A stretch of 64,000 bases of DNA from Paulinella micropora (Eukaryota > Cercozoa > Imbricatea > Euglyphida > Paulinellidae). A program made the translations under genes and the position numbers. Below the pieces are notes generated by a model. The model ran no database searches, was not told where the DNA came from, and saw only the letters and a list, made by a program, of their open reading frames with translations. The stretch covers positions 16,629 through 80,628 of the forward strand of contig WBZZ01006016.1 of assembly GCA_019918135.1 (NCBI GenBank), read 5' to 3'. This document shows positions 23,162-32,550 of the stretch, piece after piece; the stretch's first letter is position 1, and every line of letters begins with the position of its first letter.

Positions 23162-23355
23162 ATCAGCTGTTTGAAGCTAGTTACACAGGCGCGGACGTCG
23201 TGGCCTGGTACAAGGGGAAACTATACGCTGCGGTGACCGACGCAATAGAAAGCCTGGCTATTGAGGTCACGCAACAGCAGGCCATCGTTGAACGCTTAGA
23301 CTTCGTTCCGAACCGGCAAAAGAGCCGGTTTGGAAACCATTCCGGATTAGATTGA
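23143..23355 (+). CDS. Truncated hypothetical ORF entering the D repeat
   Basis: A 70-residue frame. Residues 1-56 (MDSGAGDQLFEASYTGADVV, then ...EVTQQQAIVERLDFVP) are unique in the window, of balanced composition and plausible as the N-terminus of a soluble protein. From about residue 57 the frame runs into the D repeat and soon stops. The frame at 11503 joins the same repeat at the same place (gcaaaagagccgg). This is probably a 5' gene fragment cut off by the repeat. No family recognised. Confidence 0.3.
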   Translation: MDSGAGDQLFEASYTGADVVAWYKGKLYAAVTDAIESLAIEVTQQQAIVERLDFVPNRQKSRFGNHSGLD

Positions 23356-24319
23356 AATCTAAAAAGGCAAACCTCCCCCTGAGACCGGCAAGCAGTTGGA
23401 AGAGAGAAAGAACAGCACGCGGCACATCTTCCTTCCTCCTCAGAGCGGAGGGGCAAAAATAAGTAAACTTTTTTTTGGAGCCCACCAAAGGGGGGGGGGC
23501 GCCACCCCCCCTCCCTCTTCTTTCTTCCCCCCTCTGAGCCCCCTGAGCCCGGGGGGCTCAAGGAGCAGGGAAATCGGGAGCGGGAGGGAAAGGGAAGGGG
23601 TATGGGCGTCAAGGGAGTGCTAAAAAGAATGCGCTGAATTAAAGCTCGACGGTCTTACACTGGGGGGCACTGAAAACTAGGAGGACAAAAGTCCCTCACT
23701 TACCCCAACGGCGTCCTATCCGTACCATAGCTCAGCCATCGTGCGCAAAGTCAGAAAAATATGAAGAGAGGGCAAGGGGTTAGTGGCGGCGTTGCATGTA
23801 TATATTTTTTTTGCAGCTTCTGTGCCCTTCCCCTCCCCCTCCCCCCGCCATAGGCTCCATGGAATCTTCTTAGTTTTGTTGCAATTCTGCCCCTGCTCTT
23901 TGAGCCCCCCATCTGAGAGCAGAGAGCGGGAAAGGGCAGGGGGAGGGGCCGCGCCAAGAAAATGTAATTTATGCAGAATTAAAGCTCGACAAGGCATTGC
24001 ACTTGACACTTGCAACGGCACCCTCCTCAGGCTGCCGCAGCATCCGGCCCACTCGACGGTCCTACAACTTGAGCACTGAAAACTAGGAGCGGAGGACCGT
24101 GCTCCATCACGACCCTGCGCGAATGGATGGGCGGTGGTCAATGTGCTAGGAGGACAAGAGCCTCACTTACTCCGACGGCGCCCTGTCCGCGCCATAGTTC
24201 GGCCACTGTGCGCAAGGTCAGAAAATATGAAGAGAGGGCAGGGGGTTAGTGGCGGCGTTGCATGTTCGGAGATTCTTTTGCAGCTTCTGCGTCCTTCCCC
24301 TCGCCCTCTTCCCTGCTCC
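23340..24319. repeat. D segment and mixed repeat array
   Basis: The D segment (ggattagattgaaatct) leads through the caaaaataagtaaac stretch and a G-run/C-run inverted repeat into tail cassettes, two K cores (near 23734 and 24190) and a gcgttgcatgtatatat cassette. No gene seen. Confidence 0.7.
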
Positions 24320-24625
24320 TTGAGCCTCCGGAACGGCCCCAGCTAAATTTGGCGCCAAATTGTGCCGTCCGGAGGTAGGGTGCGTGATACGGCCGAAAAG
24401 GGCAGTAGGTCTTAGTTTTCCCGGGAAACAGCCGTAAGTGCTAACTTGGCGCCAAAATCTACTTGCGCAAAAAGAAAATCCCACACAGACGCTCGGCTGG
24501 GCTGCCGTGAGGAAGACCCAGCCAAGGCCCTCCCTCTCACACTCGTCGCCCCTCTCACTCTCGTCGCCCCTCTCACTTTCGTCGCCCCTTTCACCTTTGT
24601 CCTCTGCTTATTCCTCCCCCCCTCG
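24320..24625. repeat. P unit
   Basis: CCTCCGGAACGGC arm, AAATTTGGCGCCAAATT centre (24350-24362), a variant middle (gtgatacggccgaaaag in place of cccgccagggtccagcc), a second GGCGCC at about 24447, and tandem cctctcac-tctcgtcgcc repeats. The two variant middles show that P units come in at least two subfamilies. Confidence 0.7.
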
Positions 24626-24817
24626 TCCCTCCTCAGAGCGCGTGCAAACGCGTTCCAAAAAAAATTGTTGCTTGCCACTTTTCATATTTCCGCAGATATT
24701 TCCGCATATCCTTGCAGAGAAAAAAGGCAGGGAAGGAGGAGCAGGGGCGCGCTTCGCCGGTGTACAAAAAATCACGCGAAAAAAGAAATCCTTGACAAAG
24801 TTTTAATTTTTGGCACT

Positions 24818-24965
24818 GAGCATCCACGACTACACGCTAAAGAGTCTGGCACGGTTTACCGGGCTGTGCGAGCTGCGCCTCGAGCTTTGTCAAGAAGTGA
24901 CTGACGAGGGACTTGTTCACTTAGAACAGCTAGCGGACCTGAGGTCGCTAAAACTGGGCAGGGCC
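24818..24965 (+). pseudogene. LRR gene fragment
   Basis: Directly after a tail cassette (ggcactgag) the plus strand reads IHDYTLKSLARFTGLCELRL, then ELCQEVTDEGLVHLEQLADL and RSLKLG: two leucine-rich repeats with the C-x-x-(V/L)-T-D-E-G signature of F-box/LRR proteins. The similarity ends near 24960 where a CT-rich stretch begins. It has no start codon and no continuation, so it is a fragment or an isolated exon. Confidence 0.6.
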
Positions 24966-25132
24966 AGGCGCACTCTTTCCCCTTCCTCCTCCTCTCCCCT
25001 TTTTGTCTCTCTCCTCTCCCTGATTCTGCGTTTTTCTGCATCTCGTAGACTTGTATTTTTATTAAAGTTTGCACCTGCGCGAAAGAAGAAAAAAATCATC
25101 CACAGGCTACGCCCCAAGCAAAATATATATAT

Positions 25133-25849
25133 ATGGGGGCCGCACCATCTACCATAGAACCACAAGACAGTGCCCAGGAGCCCGACCAGGAGCTGGCGGC
25201 GCTTCGCTTCGAAACCTCTCGGCTAGCTAGTCAGGTGGAGGCCTTGGCCAAGGCTCTGGCCAATGCCACCGTGCCGCGCCAGCTGGCCATCGAGGCGGCC
25301 GAGCTCGCCCGCTGGGGGCACAGCGGCACAGGCGTTGTCTGCCGCGGGCTGGGCTCACTGTGCATGCTAGAGGGGCACGTCGTTTTCGATCAGGACCGAC
25401 TGCGCTTCGAAGAGGCCACGGCCCTTCCTCCAGACAGTACGACAAAGAGTAACACAACTAGAGTGGAGGCCTGGTGTACTTTGCTGCAGTTGCCTGCGAA
25501 CTGGCGGCCCGCGCAAGCCGTCACATATTTCTTTCCCGACAAAACCTTTTTCCCACTGCTGTTTGAATTCAATTACGCAAGCTCTGCCATCAAGCAAAAC
25601 AAGCTAGAGGTAAGTGTCGACGGGCGGATCCGCCTCTGTGTCCAGTACACCATTTGCTCCGGCTGGCCGCTGGCTCCTAACTCGAACTGCCACAAGCCGC
25701 GGCATACAACGTTCGACGAGTCCAAGGGCTTCGTCGTCCCGCAGGGGGTAGACCTCGGCGTGCTGAAATGGTCCACCGCAGCCTCGGGCCCCGACGGGCT
25801 GCCGCCGGGGCCCGTACCAGAAAAACCCCACTTGGACGAGGGTGCCTAG
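25133..25849 (+). CDS. Probable N-myristoylated protein, family copy 1 (intact)
   Basis: A 238-residue frame starting MGAAPST, which fits the N-myristoylation consensus (Gly2, Ser6 after Met removal). A helical stretch QELAALRFETSRLASQVEAL is followed by a conserved core GHSGTGVVCRGLGSLCMLEG, then HVVFDQDRLRFEE, a WRP-x-QAVTY motif and a C-terminal VDLGVLKW. The same core occurs in the broken copy at 43918-44856 and in a fragment at 51823. Copy 2 has about 100 more residues between the MG motif and the helix. TATATATATATG overlaps the start, so a TATA box or a very short leader is possible. I recognise no named domain. The gene is convergent with the F-box/LRR gene, and an ATTAAA-type signal between them can serve both strands. 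Confidence 0.65.
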   Translation: MGAAPSTIEPQDSAQEPDQELAALRFETSRLASQVEALAKALANATVPRQLAIEAAELARWGHSGTGVVCRGLGSLCMLEGHVVFDQDRLRFEEATALPPDSTTKSNTTRVEAWCTLLQLPANWRPAQAVTYFFPDKTFFPLLFEFNYASSAIKQNKLEVSVDGRIRLCVQYTICSGWPLAPNSNCHKPRHTTFDESKGFVVPQGVDLGVLKWSTAASGPDGLPPGPVPEKPHLDEGA

Positions 25850-25916
25850 GTTGCGGGTTGGCAAGGACCAGCTTGGGCAGCCCGCACACAATCGAAGACA
25901 CAAGACAGAAGAGTTG

Positions 25917-25928
25917 TTTTAATTAAAA
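25917..25928. terminator. Palindromic TTTTAATTAAAA between convergent genes
   Basis: This 12-bp perfect palindrome contains ATTAAA on both strands. It lies 68 bp after the stop of the plus-strand gene (25849) and 51 bp after the stop of the minus-strand gene (25979), where a shared polyadenylation signal would be expected. Confidence 0.5.
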
Positions 25929-25978
25929 GTTTGTAGCATTTCTATTGTTCATGTTCACGATTTCCAACTTCCGGCGGT

Positions 25979-27020
25979 TCACGGAAGAGTCTCGGTTAAG
26001 AACGCGTCTACTTGGGGCCTGGCCTGCCTGAGCTGTGCTACTGTCTCGGGCGCAATACCCCCGCACTGGTACAGCCGTAAGGTCCGCAAAGTTCTGGAAG
26101 CACATATCTGTAGTAGCTCGTCGTAGGCAACCTCTTCAAACGTTTGCAGGTTTAGTTCCCGGAGGTTCGGGACCAGCGCTAGCGCCAGTAGAGCCGAAGC
26201 CGCGAGGCCACCACTATAGCCTAACGTCAGCACGCAGAGGTTGTTTAGGTAGAGCAAGGGATCCAGACTGCCATCCTGGCCTAGCCGGCAGACATCTAGT
26301 TCCAAGGTCTTGAGTTCGGTCAGCGCTCGCAGGAAATTTAGCCCCCGGCGGGTGACTTCCCAACACGAGTCGAGCTTCAGGCGAACGAGTGACTCCAGCC
26401 CTGAAATTGTGGCCAGCGTGTCGTCCGTGATGCCCTCGCTTGCTTCAAACAATAGTTCAGCGAGGGCTAGGGGCGCTTGCAAGCAGGCCAGTGCCTCTTG
26501 TAGGTCCTCGCTGTCGCACTCATCGATAAAAAGGCGGCTGACAGACACCAGGGCCGCTAACACCCGGGCCAGGCCCGGGTCTGCTTCCCCGGTCTGATCG
26601 CCCTGGTAGTGCAGCTCGCGCACGTGAAGGCCGCACAAGAGCCGGCTAGCGATTCCGGATTGGTCAGCAGCACAGTACACCACGCCCACCGCCGTCTGGG
26701 TGGCCAGGCACAGGCCGCGGTAAACAGTGAGTATTTTACGACAGACCGAATCCCTCAGCTGAAAATGCGGTGGTTGAAAGCCCAGCCAAAAAGACGGTCG
26801 TCGGCACAGCGCCAGGGCCTCCTGGCAAGTCGAAGCTAGGCTAACCAGCTGATCGGCCCCCAGACAGGCTCGAACCAAGGGCCAAAGGCAGTCGGGCAAG
26901 GTGAAGAGCGCACAGGCGCGCTGCGAGAGCCGCCGGCTTTTGGCTCTCCGGCGGGGAGGCCCCCCGGAGGTGCTCGCGGACCTCACCCCCAAATCTGGCC
27001 TATCGTGCCCGGCACTCGGC
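25979..27020 (-). CDS. F-box/LRR protein, 5' end missing
   Basis: On the minus strand a frame stays open from the tail cassette at about 27021 to a stop at 25979. It starts with an Arg/Pro-rich part, then LFTLPDCLWPLVRACLGADQ continuing LVSLASTCQEA and WLGF, the pattern of an F-box, then about seven leucine-rich repeats with phrases such as ITDDTLATISGLESLVRLKL and LRTLRLYQCGGIAPE. F-box/LRR proteins are substrate adaptors of SCF ubiquitin ligases; a virus could use one to redirect host degradation. There is no in-frame ATG after 27460, and that one is inside a K core, so the true first exon is missing or upstream. CTCTCGCAG just before RACALF could be a splice acceptor. It is the most intact of at least five LRR sequences in the window. 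Confidence 0.65.
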
Positions 27021-28799
27021 TGTGCCAAGATTAAAATTTCGTCAGGGATTTTTAGTAATTTCTCTCGTTGGGGTACGGGAGCGGGAGTGAAAAGGGGGAG
27101 GTGCCGCGCCAAGTTGTGCCGTCCGGAGGTAGGGTGCGTGAGCCCACTGATGGGGGGGGGCGCCCCCCCCTCCCCCTTTCTTTCCTCCCTCCCTCTGAGC
27201 CCCCTGAGCCCGGGGGGCTCAAGGAGCAGGAGAAGGGGAAATCGGGAGCGGGAGGGAAGGGGGGGGGGAGTAGGGGCGCCAAGAGAGTGCGAAAAAGAAT
27301 GCGCTGAATTAAAGCTCGACGGTCTTACATTGGAGGCACTGAAAACTAGGAGCAGAGCACCGTGCTCCAGCACGACCCTGCGGCGAACGAATGGGCGGTG
27401 GTCATGTGTGCTAGGAAGACAAAGGCCCCGGCGGGCCCGACGGCATCCTGTCCGTGCCATGGCTTGGCCGTGCGCAAGGTTAGAAAAATATAAAACGAAA
27501 AAAAAATTTTTTTGCTTGACAACAAAGGGGACAGACGGGGGGAAGGGGAGAAGGGGGGGGGGAAGAAAGGGGGAAAAGAACTTCTACCCGCCCCTTTCTC
27601 ACTGTCTGAGAATCGGGAAGGCAGGGGCGCGCTTCGCCGGTGTACAAAAATCAGCGCAAAAAAAAACCCGTGACAAATTTGTACTCTTGGCACTGAAAGC
27701 TAAGAGGAGAAGGGGCTGGGGAGGATTAGTGGAGGCGTTGCATGTATTTATTTTGTTTGTAGCTTCTGCGCCATTCACCCTTCTTCTTTCCCCTCCCCTG
27801 CTCCTTGAGCCCCCTGGGCTCAGGGGAGAGGGGAAGAGGCAGGGGGGCGCCAATAAAGTTTAAGAAAAGTCCACGCTGAATTAAAACTCGGCATAGTCTT
27901 ACACTTGACACTTGCAACGGCACCCTCAGGCTGTTGCAGCATCCGGCCCACTCGACGGTCTTACACTTGGGGCACTGAAAACTAGGAGCAGATCACCGTG
28001 CTCCAGCTCGACACTGCGGAGGATGGATGCGCGATGGTCAATGTGCCAAAACAAAAGCCCCGGCGGGCCCGACAGCATCTGTCAGTGCCATGGCTCTGCC
28101 AGCATCGTGCGCAAGATCCGCGGAAATATGAAAAAAGGAAAAATTTTCTTTTGGTCTGACAACAAAGGAAACAGACGGGGGGGGGGGGGGAAAGAAAGGG
28201 GCGGGATGTGTTTTCTCCCCCCCCCCCTCTCACTGTCTGAGAATTGGGAGGGCAGGGGCGCGCTAAGAAATATACAAAAAAAAAATCCGTGACAAAGTTG
28301 TAATCTTGACACTGAAAACTAAGAGGAGAAGGGGCCGGGAGGATTTAATCTATCTTTCCCCCCTGTCTGTAAGAGGGAAGGGAGAAAGGCGCCCAACATA
28401 AGGGGAAAGGTTTAGTGGAGGCGTTGCATGTATTTATTTTGTTTGTAGCTTCTGCGCCATTCACCCTCCCCGCTGGATTAAAACTCGACAAAGTCTTACA
28501 CTTGACACTTGCAACGGCACTCTCGGGTTGCCGCAGCATCCGGCCCACTCGACTGTCCTACACTTGAGCACTGAAAACTAGGAGCGGAGGACCGTGCTCT
28601 AGCACAACCATGTGCAAATGGATGGGCGGTGGTCAATGTGCTAGGAGGATAAGAGTTTAATAATCCCGACGGCGTCCCGTCCGTGCCATAGCTCGGCCGC
28701 TGTGCGCAGGCTCAAAGAAATATGAACAGAGGGGAGTGGTTTAGTGGAGGCGTTGCATGTATTTATTTCTTTTGCAGCTTCTGCGCCCTTCCCCTCCTC
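27021..28799. repeat. Mixed repeat array
   Basis: A reversed type-1 cassette (gtgccaagattaaaatttcgtc) opens the array just upstream of the F-box gene. Then come the 3' part of a D-type segment, K cores near 27456, 28085 and 28684, gcgttgcatgtatttatttt cassettes at 27737, 28421 and 28750, and G/A spacers. No gene seen. Confidence 0.7.
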
Positions 28800-29690
28800 T
28801 CTGCTCCTTGAGCCTCCGGAACGGCCCCAGCTAAATTTGGCGCCAAATTGTGCCGTCCGGCGGTAGGGTACGTGATACGGTTGAAAGAGGCAGCACGTCT
28901 TAGCCTTCCCGGGGAAACAGCCGTAAGCGCAAATTTGGCGCCAAGATTTACTTGCGCAAAAAGAAAATCCCACACAGACGCTCGGCTGGGCCGCCGTGAG
29001 GAAGACCTGTTGTAGCCCTCCCTCTCACTCTCGTCGCCCCTCTCACCTTTGTCGCCCCTCTCCCCTTTGTCGCCCCTCTCACCTTTGTCGCCCCTCTCAC
29101 CTTTGTCGTCCCGCTCCCCTTTGTCGTCCCGCTCCCCTTTGCTCTGCACCTCCCTGCCTCTAGGGAAGGTGAGAGGGCCGAAAAACATTTTCGTACGAGT
29201 AAAAGGCCCGCGGGTTTCTCCCCGCGGGAAAACGTCCGATTTCTCCGCTAGCCCCCGGAACGGCCCCAGCTAAATTTGGCGCCAAATTGTGCCATCCGGC
29301 GGTAGGGTGCGTGATACGGTTGAAAGAGGCAGCACGTATTAGCCTTCCCGGGGAAACAGCCGTAAGCGCAAATTTGGCGCCAAAATTTACTTGCGCAAAA
29401 AGAAAATCCCACACAGACGCTCGGCTGGGCTGCCGTGAGGAAGACCTGTTGTAGCCCTCCCTCTCACTCTCGTCGCCCCTCTCACCTTTGTTGCCCCTCT
29501 CACCTTTGTCGCCCCGCTCCCCTTTGCTCTGCACCTCCCTGCCTCTAGGGAAGGTAAGAAAGCCGAAAAACATTTTTGTGTGCGTAAAAAGCGTACCGTT
29601 ACTCCCCGCGGAAAAACGTCCGATCTCTCTGCTAGCCTCCGGAACGGTCCCAGCTAAATTTGGCGCCAAATTGTGCCGTTCGGAGGGCAG
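28800..29690. repeat. Two full P units and the start of a third, in tandem
   Basis: Units begin at about 28812, 29251 and 29636, each with ccggaacgg-ycccagctaaatttggcgccaaattgtgcc. The first two carry the gatacggttgaaagaggcagcacgt variant middle, a second GGCGCC palindrome, a minisatellite of about 18 bp (cctctcacctttgtcgcc, about 29030-29150 and 29463-29530) and the ccgcggg hairpin. The third breaks off after gttcggagg. Direct head-to-tail junctions show that the unit can amplify in tandem. Confidence 0.75.
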
Positions 29691-29992
29691 GGGCGCTCAA
29701 AGAAATGTACAAAAAAAAATTAAAAAAATTTCTGACAAAGTTTTAATCTTAGCACTGAGAACCATGCGACAGCCTGATATTTTCAACGGCACCCTCAAGC
29801 TGCTACAGCAGCATCCTGTCCACGTCATATCGCTGTGGTAGTTTATATTAGAACTTTGGCCGGATTGGATTGAAATCTTAGAGAGGTGAACCCCTCCAGA
29901 GACCGGCAGGCAGCTGGAAGGGAGAAAGGGCAGCACGCGGCACATCCCCCTCCCTTCTCAGAGCGGGGGGCAAAGCCCCCCGAGCCCCCCTT
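29691..29992. repeat. Tail cassette, short unique stretch and D segment
   Basis: A type-1 cassette (29700-29765) and a degraded piece of the gcagcatccggcccacgtcat segment are followed by the D segment (ggattggattgaaatcttag near 29866). It ends in gcggggggcaaagcccccc-gagcccccc, the palindromic border of the nuclease remnant on the right. Confidence 0.6.
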
Positions 29993-30012
29993 CAGCCCGC
30001 GCCAGCGGGCTG
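29993..30012. repeat. Hairpin at the 3' end of the nuclease remnant
   Basis: CAGCCCGC, loop GCCA, GCGGGCTG: an 8-bp perfect stem overlapping the last codons and stop of the zinc-ribbon frame. A near copy (ttagcccgcgccagcgga) stands at 46162, also beside a ggcaaagcc-tcccccgagcccccc palindrome, suggesting that it marks an element end. Confidence 0.65.
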
Positions 30013-30149
30013 TAGCAGTCTTACAAGGATGTTGCGGCTGGCGTTCATGTCGCGCCCGTGCTGCAGGGCGCACCACTGGCAGCTGTACGTCTTGGCAGCT
30101 TTGATGTCTCTCCACAGCGCCCCGCATTGCGTACACGCCTGTGCCACCC

Positions 30150-30245
30150 CGCTGGCGCGGGCTGGAATGGAGAAAAGGGGGGGCGCGGGGGGCATGCCCC
30201 CCGGCGCGGGTTGCAGGGGGGGGTCACGGGGGGCGGCGCCCCCCG
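30150..30245. repeat. Palindromic insert in the nuclease frame, copy 1
   Basis: The stretch gcgggctggaatggagaaaa-ggggggg, then ggggggcatgcccccc and ggggggcggcgccccccgc separates the RVQDMHKKA piece from the zinc ribbon. It is a set of G-run/C-run inverted repeats beginning with the gcgggctggaatggagaaaa motif shared with the insert at 30415. Confidence 0.6.
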
Positions 30246-30414
30246 CATCTGGCTGCTTTCTTGTGCATGTCCTGGACCCTGTTGTAGATCTTGTCGCGCA
30301 CTCGAGTAATAGCGCGCCGTAGGCGCCAGCGGTTCCGCTTCTTGCTGCTGTCCTTAGCCAGTAGCTCGACCTTGCTCAGCAGCTTGTCTATGTGTTTCTG
30401 CAATCGGTACACGC

Positions 30415-30480
30415 GTCCAGCCCGCTGCCGCGGGCTGGAATGGAGAAAAGGGGGGGGCGCGGGGGGCCTGCCCCCCGGGT
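30415..30480. repeat. Palindromic insert in the nuclease frame, copy 2
   Basis: It starts with agcccgctgccgcgggct (a hairpin), then ggaatggagaaaa-gggggggg and ggggggcctgcccccc. On the minus strand the frame passes through the insert (GGRPPAPPPFLHSSPRQRAG) and resumes with RVYRLQKHIDKLLSK, so this insertion kept the reading frame. Confidence 0.6.
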
Positions 30481-30690
30481 TGACTCTCTTCCAGTGGAAG
30501 AACTTGCCCTTCTGGCTAAGATTTGAGATGGCGGAGGCTCTTGCCGCTTGCAGGTCCCGAATGGCCACTTCGCGGATGTCGTAGGGCACGCTGAGAAGCC
30601 ACGGCCTGGCTCGCACGAATTTGCTACCTTCTTTCACAAACCGCAGGCGCAGAGTATCTAGATCAAAGTCGCCCCGGGGGGCTCCGCCCC

Positions 30691-32520
30691 CCGCGCCCCC
30701 CCCGGGCCCTGCATGCTACCCTCCAGCCCGCGTAAGCGGGGTGGGGAGGCTCGGGGAGCCTTTCTTTCTGGCCCCACAGAGTAAGCCGTCTCATTGGAGA
30801 AGTCGCTTGCCGTATGACTTAGGCGGAGTTTGTCGTCGAGGCAGGACCCATAAAGCCAAGGGCAGGGCCATGCCTGTAGCTGGTCACAAAGTGAACAGGT
30901 TAAATTTGTGGGTTTAGAGGGAGAGCAAAAATAAACAAACTTTCTTTTTTGGAGCCCGCAGGGGGGGGGGGCGCCCCCCCCTCTCCCTTCCCCTCCCCCC
31001 CCCTCTCCCTCCCCCTTCCCTCTCTCTCTCCCTTCCCCCTCTCTCTTCCTAGATTTCTGCGGATCCCGGCAGGATTTTTTTTCTCTCTCTTTTTTTCTCG
31101 CGTGAAATTTGTCGCCAAATCGTCGTGTGCATGTTTCCCCGGAAGAACTACCGGTCTCTTTCCCTTTCTTGGAACGTGGGGCCGGCCGGTATAGACGACC
31201 ACGTTGTGGTTGGCTGATCCTTTTAGGATGGCGACTAGACGCTGCACACGCGTCGGTGCCAAGATTAAAACCTTGTCAGGGATTTTTTTTTATTAATTTT
31301 TTTATTAAAAACGAAAAAAAAACGAAATTAAGCTAAGACTGGCTCTGGAGGAAGCGGCGCGGGTTTCTGTCTCAGAGAGTGCGCCGTCTCATTGGAGAAG
31401 TCACTCGTCCTATAACTTAGACGGAGGTTGTAGTCGAGACAGGGCCTGGGGGGGGGCGCTCCCCTCCCCTTGTTTCTTCTTCTTTCCCGCTGAGCCCGGG
31501 GGGGCTCAAAGAACAGGGGAAGGGCAAGGGGGAGGGGAAGAGCGCAGAGGCTACAAAAAAATGCATGAAACGCCTCAACTAAGCCCCCCCCCCCCATGCC
31601 GAGCGCCCCCCACCCCCTTCCCATTCTCCCTTGTCGAGACTTCGGCTGAAGGTACATTTTTGCTGAAGGTACTTTTTTGACTTTCCTCTGCCTCTTCCCT
31701 CTCCCTCCCCTAATTCTAAGTGCCAAGTGTAAGACCGTCGGGCTTTAACAAAAACAATTTTTCACGCTTTCTTGGCGCGCCTCTCCCCTCCTCCCTCCCC
31801 CCCCCCTTTCCCTCTCCCTCTCCACGTTCCTTAGATGGGGAAGGGCAAAGACAGATGATGCTTGCTCCTCCCCCTGCCTCTTCTCTCTTTTTCTCTTAAT
31901 TCTCAGTGCCAAGTGTAAGATTTTGTCGAGCTTTAATTCAGCGTATTCTACAAATTCTTGGCGCGTCTTCCTCCTCTTTCCTTCTCCCTCTCTTAGTTCT
32001 CAGTGCCAAAATTAAAACTTTGTCAAGAATTCTTTTTATTACTTGTACACCGGCAAAGCGCGCCCCTGCCCCTTCCCTCTCCCACTCCTAGTTTTCGGTT
32101 TCCAGTGTAAGACCGTCGAGCTTTAATAAAAAAAATCGCACTTTCTTGGCGCCCCCCCCCCTCTCCTTTAAATCTGTCTTGTGCCTCGCCTTCCTCCCTA
32201 CCCCCCCCGCCCCCCTGAGCCCGGGGGGGCTCAAGAGCAGGGGGCAGAACTGAAACCAAACTAAGAAGATGGCACTGAGCCTATGACGGGACACCCCCCC
32301 CCATCTTCGGACCAGAATTTGCAGGGGACGGTGCTCTCCCTTTGGCGCCCTCCCCCCTCTGTATCCGAAGATCTTTTCTGCCACCCTCCCGCCCCTGAGC
32401 CCGGGGGGGGGGGCTCAAGGAGCAGGCAAGGGGGGGAGGAGGGGCGCAGAAGCTACAAAAAAAATAAATACATGCAACGCCTCCACTAAGCCCTTCCATG
32501 TCGTTAGTGACACGACCCAG
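30691..32520. repeat. Array in reversed orientation, with a TnpB-like upstream remnant
   Basis: Two copies of a minus-strand segment reading LRLS(H/Y)-TSDFSNETA-like text lie at about 30775-30850 and 31370-31445, and a diverged third at 47660-47705. It may be the N-terminal part of the nuclease element, but that is a guess. From 31250 on, tail cassettes appear in the opposite orientation to the first 30 kb (gtgccaagattaaaacc at 31257; tgtcgagctttaattcagcg at 31933), with pyrimidine-rich instead of purine-rich spacers. A frame at 31262 (minus) is not supported. Confidence 0.55.
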
Positions 32521-32550
32521 CCCCGCTGACTTTTACTAAAGTCGGCGGGG
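32521..32550. repeat. 13-bp stem hairpin, copy 2
   Basis: CCCCGCTGACTTT, loop TACT, AAAGTCGGCGGGG. It differs from the copies at 1673 and 35608 by one C-to-T change that still allows a G-T pair, so the stem is preserved. It again stands immediately before a K unit. Confidence 0.75.

Larger units (their letters stand above)
29993..30690 (-). pseudogene. Fanzor/TnpB-type RNA-guided nuclease remnant
   Basis: Minus-strand frames carry pieces of a TnpB/Fanzor protein. Near 30675-30560 the text is LDTLRLRFVKEG and WLLSVPYDIREVAIRDLQAA, near 30345-30255 RRAITRVRDKIYNRVQDMHKKA, and near 30140-30010 CTQCGALWRDIKAAK, SCQWCALQHGRDMNASRNIL. The last part is the TnpB zinc ribbon (C-x2-C ... C-x2-C) with the third RuvC acidic residue in GRDMNASRN. 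The segment between, with the first two RuvC residues, is absent. GC-rich palindromic inserts break the frame at 30150-30245, 30415-30480 and about 30664-30750. The stop lies in a hairpin (29993-30012, CAGCCCGC-GCCA-GCGGGCTG). TnpB and Fanzor cut DNA under guidance of an RNA made from the element's end. This copy cannot encode a whole enzyme. Confidence 0.6.

Noticed and set aside
30900..31262. 120-codon minus-strand frame starting MAPTRVQRLV
   Set aside because: Its start lies in a tail cassette and its second half is G/A-rich spacer; the middle is shared with a non-coding stretch at 49.6 kb.
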